A DNA stretch of 18,426 nucleotides, taken from an uncultured Collinsella sp. (GTDB taxonomy: Bacteria; Actinomycetota; Coriobacteriia; Coriobacteriales; Coriobacteriaceae). Both the position numbers and the translations under genes were made by a program. The stretch covers positions 1 to 18,426 of the forward strand of contig CABVCJ010000041.1 of assembly GCA_902496845.1 (NCBI GenBank), read 5' to 3'. Below, in pieces: positions 6,426 to 14,557 of this stretch (its first letter is position 1; each line of letters starts with the position of its first letter). The notes below the pieces were generated by a model that did not search any database, had not been told where the DNA came from, and saw only the letters and a program-made list of their open reading frames with translations.

Positions 6426-7844
6426 TTAAGCGTCTTTCTTGGCAGTCAGATACTCGATGAACTCGGGGCCGACCGTCGTGACGTCGCCGGCGCCCATGGT
6501 AAGCAGCAAATCGCCCTCGCCCACCATCTTCTCGAGCTCCTCATTGAGCTCAAGACGGCTCGAGCAGTACACGACCTCCTTGCCGGGATGCTTGGCGCGC
6601 ACGGTATCGGCAAGCATCTTGGACGTGACGCCCGGGATGGGCATCTCGCCGGCAGAGAACACGTCAATCAACAGCAGCTTGTCAGCATTGGCGAATGCGT
6701 CGGCAAAGTCATCGCACAGAGCCTGCAGGCGCGAATAGCGGTGCGGCTGGAACACGACGTCGACATGTTTGTAGCCCAGCGAAGAGGCAGCAGCGAGCGT
6801 CGCCTTGATCTCGGTGGGATGATGGCCGTAATCGTCAACCACCGTGATGCCGTCGATATCGCCCACGTGGGTAAAGCGACGGCGGACGCCTTCAAAACTC
6901 GAAAGTGCCTTAGCGGCGGCGTCGATATCGAGGCCTAGGACATGGGCGACGGTCAAGACGGCCGTGGCGTTGAGCATGTTGTGACGACCGGGGTTGCTCT
7001 TAATCTCGACAGCGTGCTCGGTGCCGTCCTCAAAGCGAACGATAAAGTCGCTCTGGATGCCCTTGACATCCGGATGCACGCAGACGATGTCGTTGGTCTC
7101 GGCAAAGCCATAGGAAAGCACATGACGGCCCGTCGACTTGGCAAGCTCGACCAGATGCGGGTCCTCGCCACAGACGATGACCGTGCCGTCCTCGCCCACC
7201 AGACTCATAAACTTGGCGAAGGTGGCCTCGATCTCCTCGATACCCGAGTAATGATCGAGATGGTCGGCCTCGACGTTGGTCACGATGACCACATTGGGGT
7301 TAAGGAACAGGAAGGAGCTGTCGGACTCATCCGCCTCGGCGACAAAATAGTCGCCCGAGCCGTTCTTGCCGTTGGTATCGTAGCCCTCGACAATGCCACC
7401 GATCAGGAAGCTGGGGTCCAGACCCATGCGGTCAAGCATGGTGGCGCACATCGAAGAGGTCGTGGTCTTGCCGTGAGTACCGGCAACGGCGACGGTGGTG
7501 TAGCCGTGGCCCAGAGCCGAGAGCATCTTGGCGCGAGGCCACACGGGAATACCCAGCTCGCGCGCACGGACGAGCTCGGGGTTGGACTCGGGAATAGCGG
7601 TAGAGACCACGACGACGTCGGGCTTAACCTCATCGATGGTGGCGGCCTCATGGCCCACATGCACCTTCACGCCGGCACGGGTAAGCTGGCGAATATAGCG
7701 AGACGTCTTAAGGTCGGAGCCGGTAACGACATAGCCGCGCTCGTGAAGGACGAGGGCGATGCCGCTCATGCCGGCGCCACCGATACCGATAAAATGGGCG
7801 CTCTTGAAATCGGGCGCGGAGGTTGCAGTCTGGGAATCAGCCAT
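6426..7844 (-). CDS. murC: UDP-N-acetylmuramate--L-alanine ligase MurC
   Basis: MurC joins L-Ala to UDP-MurNAc with ATP, starting the stem peptide in the cytoplasm. The 472-aa protein shows the N-terminal UDP-binding Rossmann loop GIGGAGMSG (20-28), the ATP-binding P-loop AGTHGKTTT (121-129), the Mur-ligase block EADESDSSF (170-178), and DDYGHHPTE (337-345) with the downstream HRYSR typical of MurC. The frame is open from a GTG at 7871, but an AGGAG ribosome site at 7860-7856 lies 11 nt before ATG 7844. The sequence upstream of that ATG is not conserved-looking, so I chose 7844. It follows murG after a 97-nt gap that holds no convincing promoter; murB follows it by 5 nt. MurC/MurB adjacency is usual in Gram-positive dcw clusters. 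Confidence 0.97.
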   Translation of the reverse strand: MADSQTATSAPDFKSAHFIGIGGAGMSGIALVLHERGYVVTGSDLKTSRYIRQLTRAGVKVHVGHEAATIDEVKPDVVVVSTAIPESNPELVRARELGIPVWPRAKMLSALGHGYTTVAVAGTHGKTTTSSMCATMLDRMGLDPSFLIGGIVEGYDTNGKNGSGDYFVAEADESDSSFLFLNPNVVIVTNVEADHLDHYSGIEEIEATFAKFMSLVGEDGTVIVCGEDPHLVELAKSTGRHVLSYGFAETNDIVCVHPDVKGIQSDFIVRFEDGTEHAVEIKSNPGRHNMLNATAVLTVAHVLGLDIDAAAKALSSFEGVRRRFTHVGDIDGITVVDDYGHHPTEIKATLAAASSLGYKHVDVVFQPHRYSRLQALCDDFADAFANADKLLLIDVFSAGEMPIPGVTSKMLADTVRAKHPGKEVVYCSSRLELNEELEKMVGEGDLLLTMGAGDVTTVGPEFIEYLTAKKDA

Positions 7845-7941
7845 GTGCTCGTGTACTCCTTGCGTAAACACTGCCTGTAACCCGTCTACTGTACCGCACC
7901 TATCGCATCCGCGCGAGGGCGACCCGCGATATCCCGTCTAA

Positions 7942-9057
7942 CTAACGCAATCCTTCTACCGCGTCTGCCAAAAGGACGGCAGCGCGGTCCTGGGCCAAAC
8001 CGCGAGCCGCCTGACGCATGGCATCGCGCGCCTGCGCATCATCGATAAGATGCAGCAGCTCATCGGCAAACGCCTGGGTATCGATATCGGCATCGGCGCA
8101 GAGCACGCCAGCACCGGCATCGACCAGATAGCGGGCATTGGTGGTCTGATGATCGGCCGTCGCATGCGGATACGGCACCAGTACCGAAGGTGTGGCAAGG
8201 GCCGCGATCTCGGCAACGCTCGAAGCGCCCGAGCGCGAGAGGACCAAATCGGCCGCGGCCAGCATATCGCCCATATTGTCGATGTAGGGCTGGACGCGAT
8301 ACCGCTTCGCCTCCTCGGGCATCAGGGCAAGAGCACGCTCGGTGTCCTCAAAGCCATCGGCGCCCGTCGAATGCAAAACATAGAGATTATCGCGCGAGAG
8401 CAACTCGTTTTTAAGCGAAGCCACGCGCTCATTAAGATGTTGAGCACCAAGTGAGCCGCCAAAAACCAGCAGGAGTGTGGCGTCCTCAGGCACGGCGAGA
8501 GCCCTGCGACCGCGAACCCGATCCCCCTCGATCACAGAACGGCGCACGGGGTTGCCGGTCATGAGCACATGGTCAGGATCGCCCTCGCGCTCAAACACGG
8601 AACGTGCTGCCGGCACCGAGATGCAAACGCGGGCGGCATGCGAACTCATCATCTTGTTAGCAAGGCCCGGAACGGAGTTCTGTTCGTGCAGCAGATACGG
8701 AATGCCCGCGTCTTTGCACCAGCCCAGAAGCGGGACCTCGACATAGGCGCCAAAACCTATAGCGACATCGGGCTTGCAGGCTTTAGAAAAATGGCTGCCG
8801 AGCGTGCGCTTCGCCTTATAGACGCGCCACAGCGAGCTCAACGCCGTCCAAGGGCGAGAGCGGTCGAAGCCCGTAACCGTAATCGGCACAAAATCGAACC
8901 CTGCCTCGGGAACCAGACGACCCTCGAGCTTATGCGACTGACCCACAAACACAACGTGGTGGCCACGGTCACGTAGCTCCTCGGCCAAGGCGAGTGCGGG
9001 GTTGATGTGTCCTGCCGTGCCGCCGCCTGCGATAGCAACGGTCATCTTATCGGTCAT
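7942..9057 (-). CDS. murG: UDP-GlcNAc:lipid I N-acetylglucosaminyltransferase MurG
   Basis: MurG is a peripheral membrane GT28 glycosyltransferase on the cytoplasmic face that adds GlcNAc to lipid I to make lipid II. The 371-aa protein contains the N-terminal glycine loop GGGTAGHINPALA (11-23), GFGAYVEVP (101-109), HEQNSVPGLANK (124-135), and the C-domain loop FGGSLGAQHLN (199-209). The donor-nucleotide motif is SRSGASSVAE (274-283), followed by PYPHATADHQTTNA, which includes the HQ pair. The start at 9057 overlaps the ftsW stop by 11 nt. An AAGGGA ribosome site lies about 5 nt upstream inside ftsW; the second Met (fifth codon) is too far from it. FtsW (lipid II user) directly before MurG (lipid II maker) is the classic order, and the overlap suggests coupled translation. 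Confidence 0.97.
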   Translation of the reverse strand: MTDKMTVAIAGGGTAGHINPALALAEELRDRGHHVVFVGQSHKLEGRLVPEAGFDFVPITVTGFDRSRPWTALSSLWRVYKAKRTLGSHFSKACKPDVAIGFGAYVEVPLLGWCKDAGIPYLLHEQNSVPGLANKMMSSHAARVCISVPAARSVFEREGDPDHVLMTGNPVRRSVIEGDRVRGRRALAVPEDATLLLVFGGSLGAQHLNERVASLKNELLSRDNLYVLHSTGADGFEDTERALALMPEEAKRYRVQPYIDNMGDMLAAADLVLSRSGASSVAEIAALATPSVLVPYPHATADHQTTNARYLVDAGAGVLCADADIDTQAFADELLHLIDDAQARDAMRQAARGLAQDRAAVLLADAVEGLR

Positions 9058-10561
9058 GGTAGTCCCTTCGTACGCGCGGCCCCTGGTCGTCGGTGCGCAA
9101 GCGCGCCGACGGGTCCGAATTCAAGTCGATCCGATTATATCCGCCACCCGTATTGCGCGGCGTCGGTCGTTGCGGGCGACTCTGCGGCGCCGAGCGCGGA
9201 CGGGCATCCGACTCCGAAGCAAAACCGTTCAAGACGGTAAAACCGCCACGCGACGAGCGCTCCCCACGCGTATGGGGAACACCGGCAGTGCTCTCGTCCA
9301 TAACGGCAAAGCTATCGCGACGACGATCGTATTCATCGCGTCGAGCGCTCTCGTGCGAGACGCGTAAAATAAGCCCGGCGAGCATGAGCGACACGATAAT
9401 CGACGAGCCGCCATAGCTGATAAACGGCAGCGGCTTACCCGTCATAGGAAACACGTTGAGAATACCCAGCGCGTTGATCAAAAACTGCACCGCGAGGATA
9501 ACCGCAGAGCCCGAAGCCATGAGCGCCCCGCGACGATCGGCGGCCTGCTCGGCAATTCGAAACGCCGAGTAGATCAGCATCGCAAACACCAAGAAAAACA
9601 GCAGCGTCCCCAAAAAGCCAACCTCCTCGCCAATGATGGCCAGGATGTAGTCGTTGTGTGCCTCGGGCAAATACGAGTACTTCATGGTTGAGTTGCCGAT
9701 ACCGCGGCCGAACAGTCCGCCCGAAGCAAACGCCATAATGGCGAGCGTTGCCTGATACCCGTCTCCATATTCATCTGCCCAAGGGTTCAAGAGAACCTGA
9801 ATGCGCACCATACGGTACGGCTCGACGACAAGAGCGATCACGATGATGACGGCGCCAGCAAGAATCGCACCGATAATGAATTTTGGGTCAAGACCGGCAA
9901 AAAGCGCCATGCACATGATCGTCAACAGAATAATCAGGATGGTGCCAAAGTCGGGCTGAATAAAAATCAAGACGAGCGATATGCCCAAATATAAGCCCAT
10001 GCCCTTAAGGAACTCATTGATGTTACCGCCGGGCGAAAACACGCGATCGAGCATGATGGCAGAATAGGCAATGGCAAACGGCTTGAGAAACTCCGATGGC
10101 TGAAACTGAATGCCGGCAATGCTCAGCCAACGCGTAGCGCCACGGCTGCCGCTACCAAAGAGGAACACCGCAAGCAGCAAGATCATCATAGCGATAAGGG
10201 CAAGTTTAAGCGCCCCTTCGCCAAACCAGCTATCGGGTGCAACGCGCGCGATGAACTCGAGGGCAGCAACACCGACGACAGTGAACATAAACTGCCGGAA
10301 CAAAAAGTAGGTCGCGGAGTCGTTCTCGTGAAGCGCCTCGACTGAAGAAGCCGAGTACACCATAAGCAGGCCAAAACAGACCAGCGAGAACAGGCAGGTC
10401 AAAAAGACCAGGCGGGGTCGCATGATACGTGCGGGGACGCCGGCGATATAACGTTCGCCGATGCCCTGCGTGCGACGACCGGCGCGCGGCGTGATGCACT
10501 GCGAGGAAGCACGGTCCGAGTCGGGCCTCCTCATATTCTGTCGGGGGCTCTCCTCTCTCAC
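9047..10561 (-). CDS. ftsW: Septal SEDS peptidoglycan glycosyltransferase FtsW
   Basis: FtsW is the polytopic SEDS-family polymerase that joins lipid II into glycan strands at the septum together with its partner transpeptidase FtsI. The 504-aa protein has about 45 cytoplasmic N-terminal residues, ten predicted membrane helices (about 51-400), the SEDS motif SYLPEAHNDYILAIIGEE with the likely catalytic Asp304, and GKPLPFISYGGSS (375-387). A disordered, highly charged cytoplasmic tail of about 104 residues follows. The tail ends with DPSARLRTDDQGPRVR, which is matched in the FtsI N-terminus (see findings). The start is GTG at 10561. Its AGGGG ribosome site (10572-10568) is formed by the murD stop codon, 6 nt upstream. 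ATG at codon 10 is the alternative, with a poorer site. The gene overlaps murG by 11 nt. Confidence 0.96.
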   Translation of the reverse strand: MREESPRQNMRRPDSDRASSQCITPRAGRRTQGIGERYIAGVPARIMRPRLVFLTCLFSLVCFGLLMVYSASSVEALHENDSATYFLFRQFMFTVVGVAALEFIARVAPDSWFGEGALKLALIAMMILLLAVFLFGSGSRGATRWLSIAGIQFQPSEFLKPFAIAYSAIMLDRVFSPGGNINEFLKGMGLYLGISLVLIFIQPDFGTILIILLTIMCMALFAGLDPKFIIGAILAGAVIIVIALVVEPYRMVRIQVLLNPWADEYGDGYQATLAIMAFASGGLFGRGIGNSTMKYSYLPEAHNDYILAIIGEEVGFLGTLLFFLVFAMLIYSAFRIAEQAADRRGALMASGSAVILAVQFLINALGILNVFPMTGKPLPFISYGGSSIIVSLMLAGLILRVSHESARRDEYDRRRDSFAVMDESTAGVPHTRGERSSRGGFTVLNGFASESDARPRSAPQSRPQRPTPRNTGGGYNRIDLNSDPSARLRTDDQGPRVRRDYHDR

Positions 10562-10567
10562 CGGAAA

Positions 10568-10572
10568 CCCCT
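10568..10572 (-). promoter_or_regulatory. Ribosome-binding site of ftsW built into the murD stop codon
   Basis: AGGGG at 10572-10568 uses the AG of the murD TAG stop and ends 6 nt before the GTG start of ftsW. It supports the GTG start and suggests that termination on murD and initiation on ftsW compete or are coupled. Confidence 0.6.
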
Positions 10573-11977
10573 ATTCCATTTGCGTATTGGACGCAGCGGC
10601 AAGCTGGGCCACATAGTCCTTAAACACGCGACCGCGCTCCTCGTAGCCCGAGAACTCATCGAACGAAGAGCAGGCGGGCGACAGTAAGATCACATCGCCG
10701 CGGCTCGAGAGCGAACGGGCAACGTCCACGGCATCGCGCAGGTCGTCGGCCTGGGCGATATCGACATCACCGTCGACATCCGCCTCGTCCATTGCGGCGG
10801 TAAAGCGCTCGCGCGCGTCGCCAAAGCAGACCACCGAGCGAACGTTATCCATCACAACGCGGGCAAAGGACTCGAGCGGCGTGCCCTTATCGTGACCGCC
10901 GAGCAGCAAGATCACATCGTCATCGGGAAACGCCGTCAGGGCCTTTTCGACCGCATCGGTGTTCGTTGCCTTGGAATCGTTAACATAGCGCACGCCATCG
11001 ATCTCGCCACAGGGCTCAACGCGGTGCTCCAGCGGCTGGAACGAGACCAGGCCGCGACACACACCGTCAACATCGGCGCCGACCGTCAGGGCCGCCGTGG
11101 CAGCACACAGGGCATTGATTACATTGTGATGGCCCGAAATCTTAAGCTCGGACGTATCGACGAGCGGGGTCTCGACGCCCTTCAGGCGAATGACCATCTT
11201 GCCATCGCGCACAAATGCGGCGTCCTCGCCCGCAGGCTCGTCAAAAGCAACCTTGCAGATGCGACGGCCCGGAACATAGATGTACTCATCGAACTCGTGG
11301 ATACCGGCATCCTCGACATCAACAATCACCAGGTCATCGTCGACCATATTCTCGAAGAGCTTAATCTTGGCGAGCGCATAGTTCTTATGGCTCTTATGCC
11401 AGCCCAGATGATCGGGGGTAATGTTGAGCAGCACCGCCACACGGGGGTGAAGCTCCTGGGTCGTTGCGATCTGATAGCTCGAAAGCTCCGCCACAAACCA
11501 CTCGTTATGCGCACGGCCATCGATCTCGTTCACCGGAGGCTCGCCAATGTTGCCGACAGCAACGCTCGCCTCGCCCGCCGCCTTAAGCAGGTAATCGGTC
11601 AGCGACGTGGTTGTCGTCTTGCCGTTGGTGCCCGTAATGGCAATCCAATTTTGGGGAGACAGACGGTAGGCAAACTCGGGCTCACCCATAATCTGGACAG
11701 CGTGATCACGGCCAGCCTTAAAGAATGCCGAGAACTCCGAGATGCCCGGACACGTCACGCATACATCAAACGCGCCCTCGACCTGCTCGGTTCCGTAGAC
11801 AAACGATGCCCCGTGCGCCTCGAGCGAGCGCGTGGCATCGTTGGGCTCGGACGCGCCGCCACCGTAAACGGTAACGGCACTCACGCGCTCGGGATGCGCA
11901 AGCGCCCAGCGAGCGACATCAAGACCGGACTTGCCCTGGCCCAAAACGAGCAGGCTAAAGACATTAGCAAGAGGCAT
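10571..11977 (-). CDS. murD: UDP-N-acetylmuramoylalanine--D-glutamate ligase MurD
   Basis: MurD adds D-Glu to UDP-MurNAc-L-Ala in the cytoplasm with ATP. The 468-aa product has an N-terminal Rossmann-like nucleotide loop (VLGQGKSGLDVARW, 11-24), the P-loop GTNGKTTTT (116-124), NITPDHLGWH (185-194), and the MurD block NDSKATNTDA (333-342) with LLGGHDKG shortly after. It begins at ATG 11977, 9 nt after the mraY stop. The ribosome site there is weak (GTGG at about 8 nt), so it is probably read by coupling from mraY. Length and domain order are normal for the family. It sits between mraY and ftsW, its usual place in dcw clusters. Confidence 0.97.
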   Translation of the reverse strand: MPLANVFSLLVLGQGKSGLDVARWALAHPERVSAVTVYGGGASEPNDATRSLEAHGASFVYGTEQVEGAFDVCVTCPGISEFSAFFKAGRDHAVQIMGEPEFAYRLSPQNWIAITGTNGKTTTTSLTDYLLKAAGEASVAVGNIGEPPVNEIDGRAHNEWFVAELSSYQIATTQELHPRVAVLLNITPDHLGWHKSHKNYALAKIKLFENMVDDDLVIVDVEDAGIHEFDEYIYVPGRRICKVAFDEPAGEDAAFVRDGKMVIRLKGVETPLVDTSELKISGHHNVINALCAATAALTVGADVDGVCRGLVSFQPLEHRVEPCGEIDGVRYVNDSKATNTDAVEKALTAFPDDDVILLLGGHDKGTPLESFARVVMDNVRSVVCFGDARERFTAAMDEADVDGDVDIAQADDLRDAVDVARSLSSRGDVILLSPACSSFDEFSGYEERGRVFKDYVAQLAAASNTQME

Positions 11978-11986
11978 GAAAGACCA

Positions 11987-13006
11987 CTATCCCAACTGGA
12001 AGAACAACGCGAGGCCCAGGGCTCCGAAGGCCGCGGCGACAATCCAAAAACGGATGACGACCTTGGTCTCGGCCCAGCCCTTCTTTTCGAAATGATGATG
12101 AATGGGCGCCATAAGGAAGACGCGCTTGTGCGTAAAGTGGAAATAGACAACCTGGATCATGACCGACAGGGTCTCGACGATAAACAGACCGCCGATGATG
12201 AGGGAAACGACTTCGGTGTTGGTCATGATGGAGGTGCAGGCAAAAGCGGCACCCAGGGCAAGCGAGCCGGTATCGCCCATAAAGATGCTCGCCGGATAGC
12301 AGTTGAACCATAAAAAGCCCAAGCAAGCACCGGCGCATGCCGTGCAGAAGATGGACAGGTTCACATCGCCGTGTAAAAACGCCATGGCAGCCATGGCCAA
12401 CATGGCAATCATGGAGGTGCCACCGGCAAGGCCGTCCAAGCCATCGGTGAGGTTTACGGCGTTGGAAAGGCCCGCGATCATCAGCCAGCAAAAGACAAGG
12501 TAGAGCCACGGGAAAGAAAGGCCGCAAATGGTGGTCGAGAGCACACCGAGGTCGATCGTCAGGCCACCGGGGAAACGAATCTCGGGGGCAACACCACACC
12601 AGTTGACGGCAAGCACGGTAAAGGTAACGCAGATGATGGTAAGGCCGATCATCTTGGCGTGAGGCGTCAGGCCGAGCGAGCGGCCGTGCGTGACAGAAGT
12701 CAGGTCATCGATGAGACCAAGAACGCCGGTTGCCAGCGTGGCGAGCAGCACAAGCACGAGCTCGGTGGTGAGCTTACCCATCAAAAGGCACGTCAGCGAA
12801 ACGGCGACCAGGATGATGACGCCGCCCATAGTGGGCGTGCCCTGCTTAATCAGATGGCGCTTGGGGCCATCGGCGCGAACCTGTTGGCCGATACCCTCGA
12901 CCTTCAGGAGCTTAATCCACCACGGCATGAGCAGCATCGCGATGATAGCGGCGATACCCAATCCCAAAAAGGCCTGGTACGTAGGATACGAAGGATTGCC
13001 GAACAT
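11987..13006 (-). CDS. mraY: Phospho-N-acetylmuramoyl-pentapeptide transferase MraY
   Basis: MraY is the polytopic membrane enzyme that transfers phospho-MurNAc-pentapeptide from UDP to undecaprenyl phosphate, giving lipid I. The 339-aa protein has about ten membrane helices and all signature segments: GTPTMGG (56-62), the Mg-binding Asp pair LIDD (98-101), NLTDGLDGLAGG (185-196), MGDTGS with Asp245, and the cytoplasmic PIHHHFEKKGWAE (301-313). The ATG at 13006 follows the murF stop by 3 nt. Only a distant GGAAGG is seen upstream, so translation is probably coupled to murF. No anomalies are seen. Confidence 0.98.
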   Translation of the reverse strand: MFGNPSYPTYQAFLGLGIAAIIAMLLMPWWIKLLKVEGIGQQVRADGPKRHLIKQGTPTMGGVIILVAVSLTCLLMGKLTTELVLVLLATLATGVLGLIDDLTSVTHGRSLGLTPHAKMIGLTIICVTFTVLAVNWCGVAPEIRFPGGLTIDLGVLSTTICGLSFPWLYLVFCWLMIAGLSNAVNLTDGLDGLAGGTSMIAMLAMAAMAFLHGDVNLSIFCTACAGACLGFLWFNCYPASIFMGDTGSLALGAAFACTSIMTNTEVVSLIIGGLFIVETLSVMIQVVYFHFTHKRVFLMAPIHHHFEKKGWAETKVVIRFWIVAAAFGALGLALFFQLG

Positions 13007-13009
13007 GGA

Positions 13010-14434
13010 CTAGCACACACCTTCCACAAAGCGATCGAGCTCAATGAAGCGTGAGCCCTTGACCAGCACGACATCATGCTGCTCAAGAGCGCCGCCCATA
13101 CGGTCGAGCACCTGCTGATAGTCGGAGAACACCTGAATGCGGTCCTCATCCATACCCATCATGCGCGCGGCCTCGGCCATACGCTGGGCAAGCTCACCGC
13201 CGACACATGCGAGCATATCGAGCTTCTTGGCCGCCGCATAGGCGCCCACCAGCTCATGCATGCGAGGAGCCTCGTCGCCCATCTCGCCCATCTCTCCTAG
13301 AACGGCCATGCGCGAACCCATGCACGAAAGCGAGCACAGCAGGTCGAGGCCGGCTGCCATCGATTCGGCGCTGGCGTTATATGAGTCGTCGATGACGCGG
13401 GCGCCGCTCTTGGCGCGCTTGATCTCCTGACGATGCCCGGTAATCGTGAGACCCCTAAAGGCGGCATCGATCTGCTCGGGCGTCACGCCAAGGCGATAGG
13501 CAACCGCCGCGGCCTTGACGGCATTGGGGACAGACTGCGCGCCGGGAATGGCAAGCAGGGTGTCGATGGTCTCCCCCAAGCCAAAATCGAGCGTAAAGAC
13601 CGGGCGCCCCTCGTCATCAATGCGAATGTCGCACGCACGGACCTCATCGTCGTCCGAGACGCCCGCAAGCATCACGTCGACGCCCGCAGGCGCGGCAAAG
13701 GTGTCGCGGATGAACGGGGTAAAGTCGTCCTCACCACCCAAAACCAGCAACGGGAGAAGGTCTCCGGCGGCGCACATGCCGCCAACAATCTCGGATTTGG
13801 CACGAGCGATATTCTCGCGACTGCCCAGAATACCGATATGGGAGGTGCCGATCTTGGTCACAATGGCAAGGTTGGGATTGGCGGACTGAGACATGCGCTC
13901 AATCTCGTGGAAATGGTTCATGCCCATCTCGAGCACCAGAACCTCGGTGTCGGCAGGGGCCGCCAGCACCGTGAGCGGCATACCGATAAGGTTGTTGTAG
14001 TTACCCTTGGTTGCCCAAACGCGATAGCGCTTGGCGAGCACCGCGGCGAGCACGTCCTTGGTCGTCGTCTTGCCGATAGAGCCGGTAATGCCAATTACCA
14101 GGCAGCCAAGCTCCAAACGATAAGCGTGAGCCAGGCGCAGCAAAAACTCCTCGGGGTCATCGGTATGCAGGATGGCGCAGCCCTTCTCATGGGCCAGCGA
14201 AAGCAGCTCGGCATCGGGCTCGCGCGTCATCACTACGGCGCCGGCACCCGACTCGATGGCACGGGAAGCAAAGTCGTTGCCGTCGACCTTTTCACCCGGG
14301 AAGGCGACGAATATCGTGCCCTCCTCAACCTGGCGCGAGTCGATAACGCAACCGCGGCATACCCGATCGGCTTCTCCCGTCACGGTTCGGGCCCCTGTTG
14401 CGGCCGCGAGATTGTTGACGGCGATCTCTATCAT
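13010..14434 (-). CDS. murF: UDP-N-acetylmuramoyl-tripeptide--D-alanyl-D-alanine ligase MurF
   Basis: MurF attaches the D-Ala-D-Ala dipeptide to the UDP-MurNAc-tripeptide and completes the cytoplasmic precursor. The 474-aa protein has an N-terminal substrate domain (SRQVEEGTIFVAFPGEKVDG, about 33-52), the P-loop GITGSIGKTTTKD (115-127), GNYNNLIGMP (144-153), EMGMNHFHEI (169-178) and the C-domain marker DDSYNASAESM, close to the usual DDSYNANPxSM. These features separate it from MurE, which is absent here. ATG 14434 has an AGGGGAG site about 5 nt upstream. A 123-nt gap separates it from ftsI, where murE normally lies. That gap is one of the longest inside the cluster and may carry an internal promoter. 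Confidence 0.97.
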   Translation of the reverse strand: MIEIAVNNLAAATGARTVTGEADRVCRGCVIDSRQVEEGTIFVAFPGEKVDGNDFASRAIESGAGAVVMTREPDAELLSLAHEKGCAILHTDDPEEFLLRLAHAYRLELGCLVIGITGSIGKTTTKDVLAAVLAKRYRVWATKGNYNNLIGMPLTVLAAPADTEVLVLEMGMNHFHEIERMSQSANPNLAIVTKIGTSHIGILGSRENIARAKSEIVGGMCAAGDLLPLLVLGGEDDFTPFIRDTFAAPAGVDVMLAGVSDDDEVRACDIRIDDEGRPVFTLDFGLGETIDTLLAIPGAQSVPNAVKAAAVAYRLGVTPEQIDAAFRGLTITGHRQEIKRAKSGARVIDDSYNASAESMAAGLDLLCSLSCMGSRMAVLGEMGEMGDEAPRMHELVGAYAAAKKLDMLACVGGELAQRMAEAARMMGMDEDRIQVFSDYQQVLDRMGGALEQHDVVLVKGSRFIELDRFVEGVC

Positions 14435-14557
14435 TGCAGCTCCCCTGTAAACCTAATAATGCTATCGGCGTATTGTATCCCAGCGCCGCCTACGCGTGGT
14501 GCAGGGCGTGTGAACAACCCGGATTAACCGACTGGCCATTTCATAGATAGTAACCCC
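14435..14557 (-). other. ftsI-murF intergenic gap at the usual murE position
   Basis: These 123 nt sit between ftsI and murF, where murE lies in most dcw clusters. I see no open frame with Mur-ligase motifs, no truncated remnant, no hairpin with a T tract and no repeats flanking an excision. A TACAAT -10-like hexamer at 14477-14472 has no matching -35, so an internal murF promoter is only possible. The AGGGGAG ribosome site of murF lies at the low-coordinate end. Confidence 0.5.

Noticed and set aside
6942..7880. Plus-strand open frame (312 codons) opposite murC
   Set aside because: Shadow of the MurC reading frame; no ribosome site, no family signature.
7912..7928. Hairpin CGCGGG-tcgcc-CTCGCG in the murG-murC gap, considered as a terminator
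   Set aside because: The stem has a G-U pair and is not followed by a T tract; in such high-GC sequence it may be chance.
10892..12313. Long plus-strand open frame (473 codons) opposite murD and the start-distal part of mraY
   Set aside because: It mirrors the codon pattern of the high-GC genes on the other strand, has no domain-like segments or ribosome site, and crosses a gene boundary.
14472..14477. TACAAT -10-like hexamer before murF, considered as a promoter
   Set aside because: No acceptable -35 hexamer at 16-18 nt and no extended -10 dinucleotide; mentioned only as possible.
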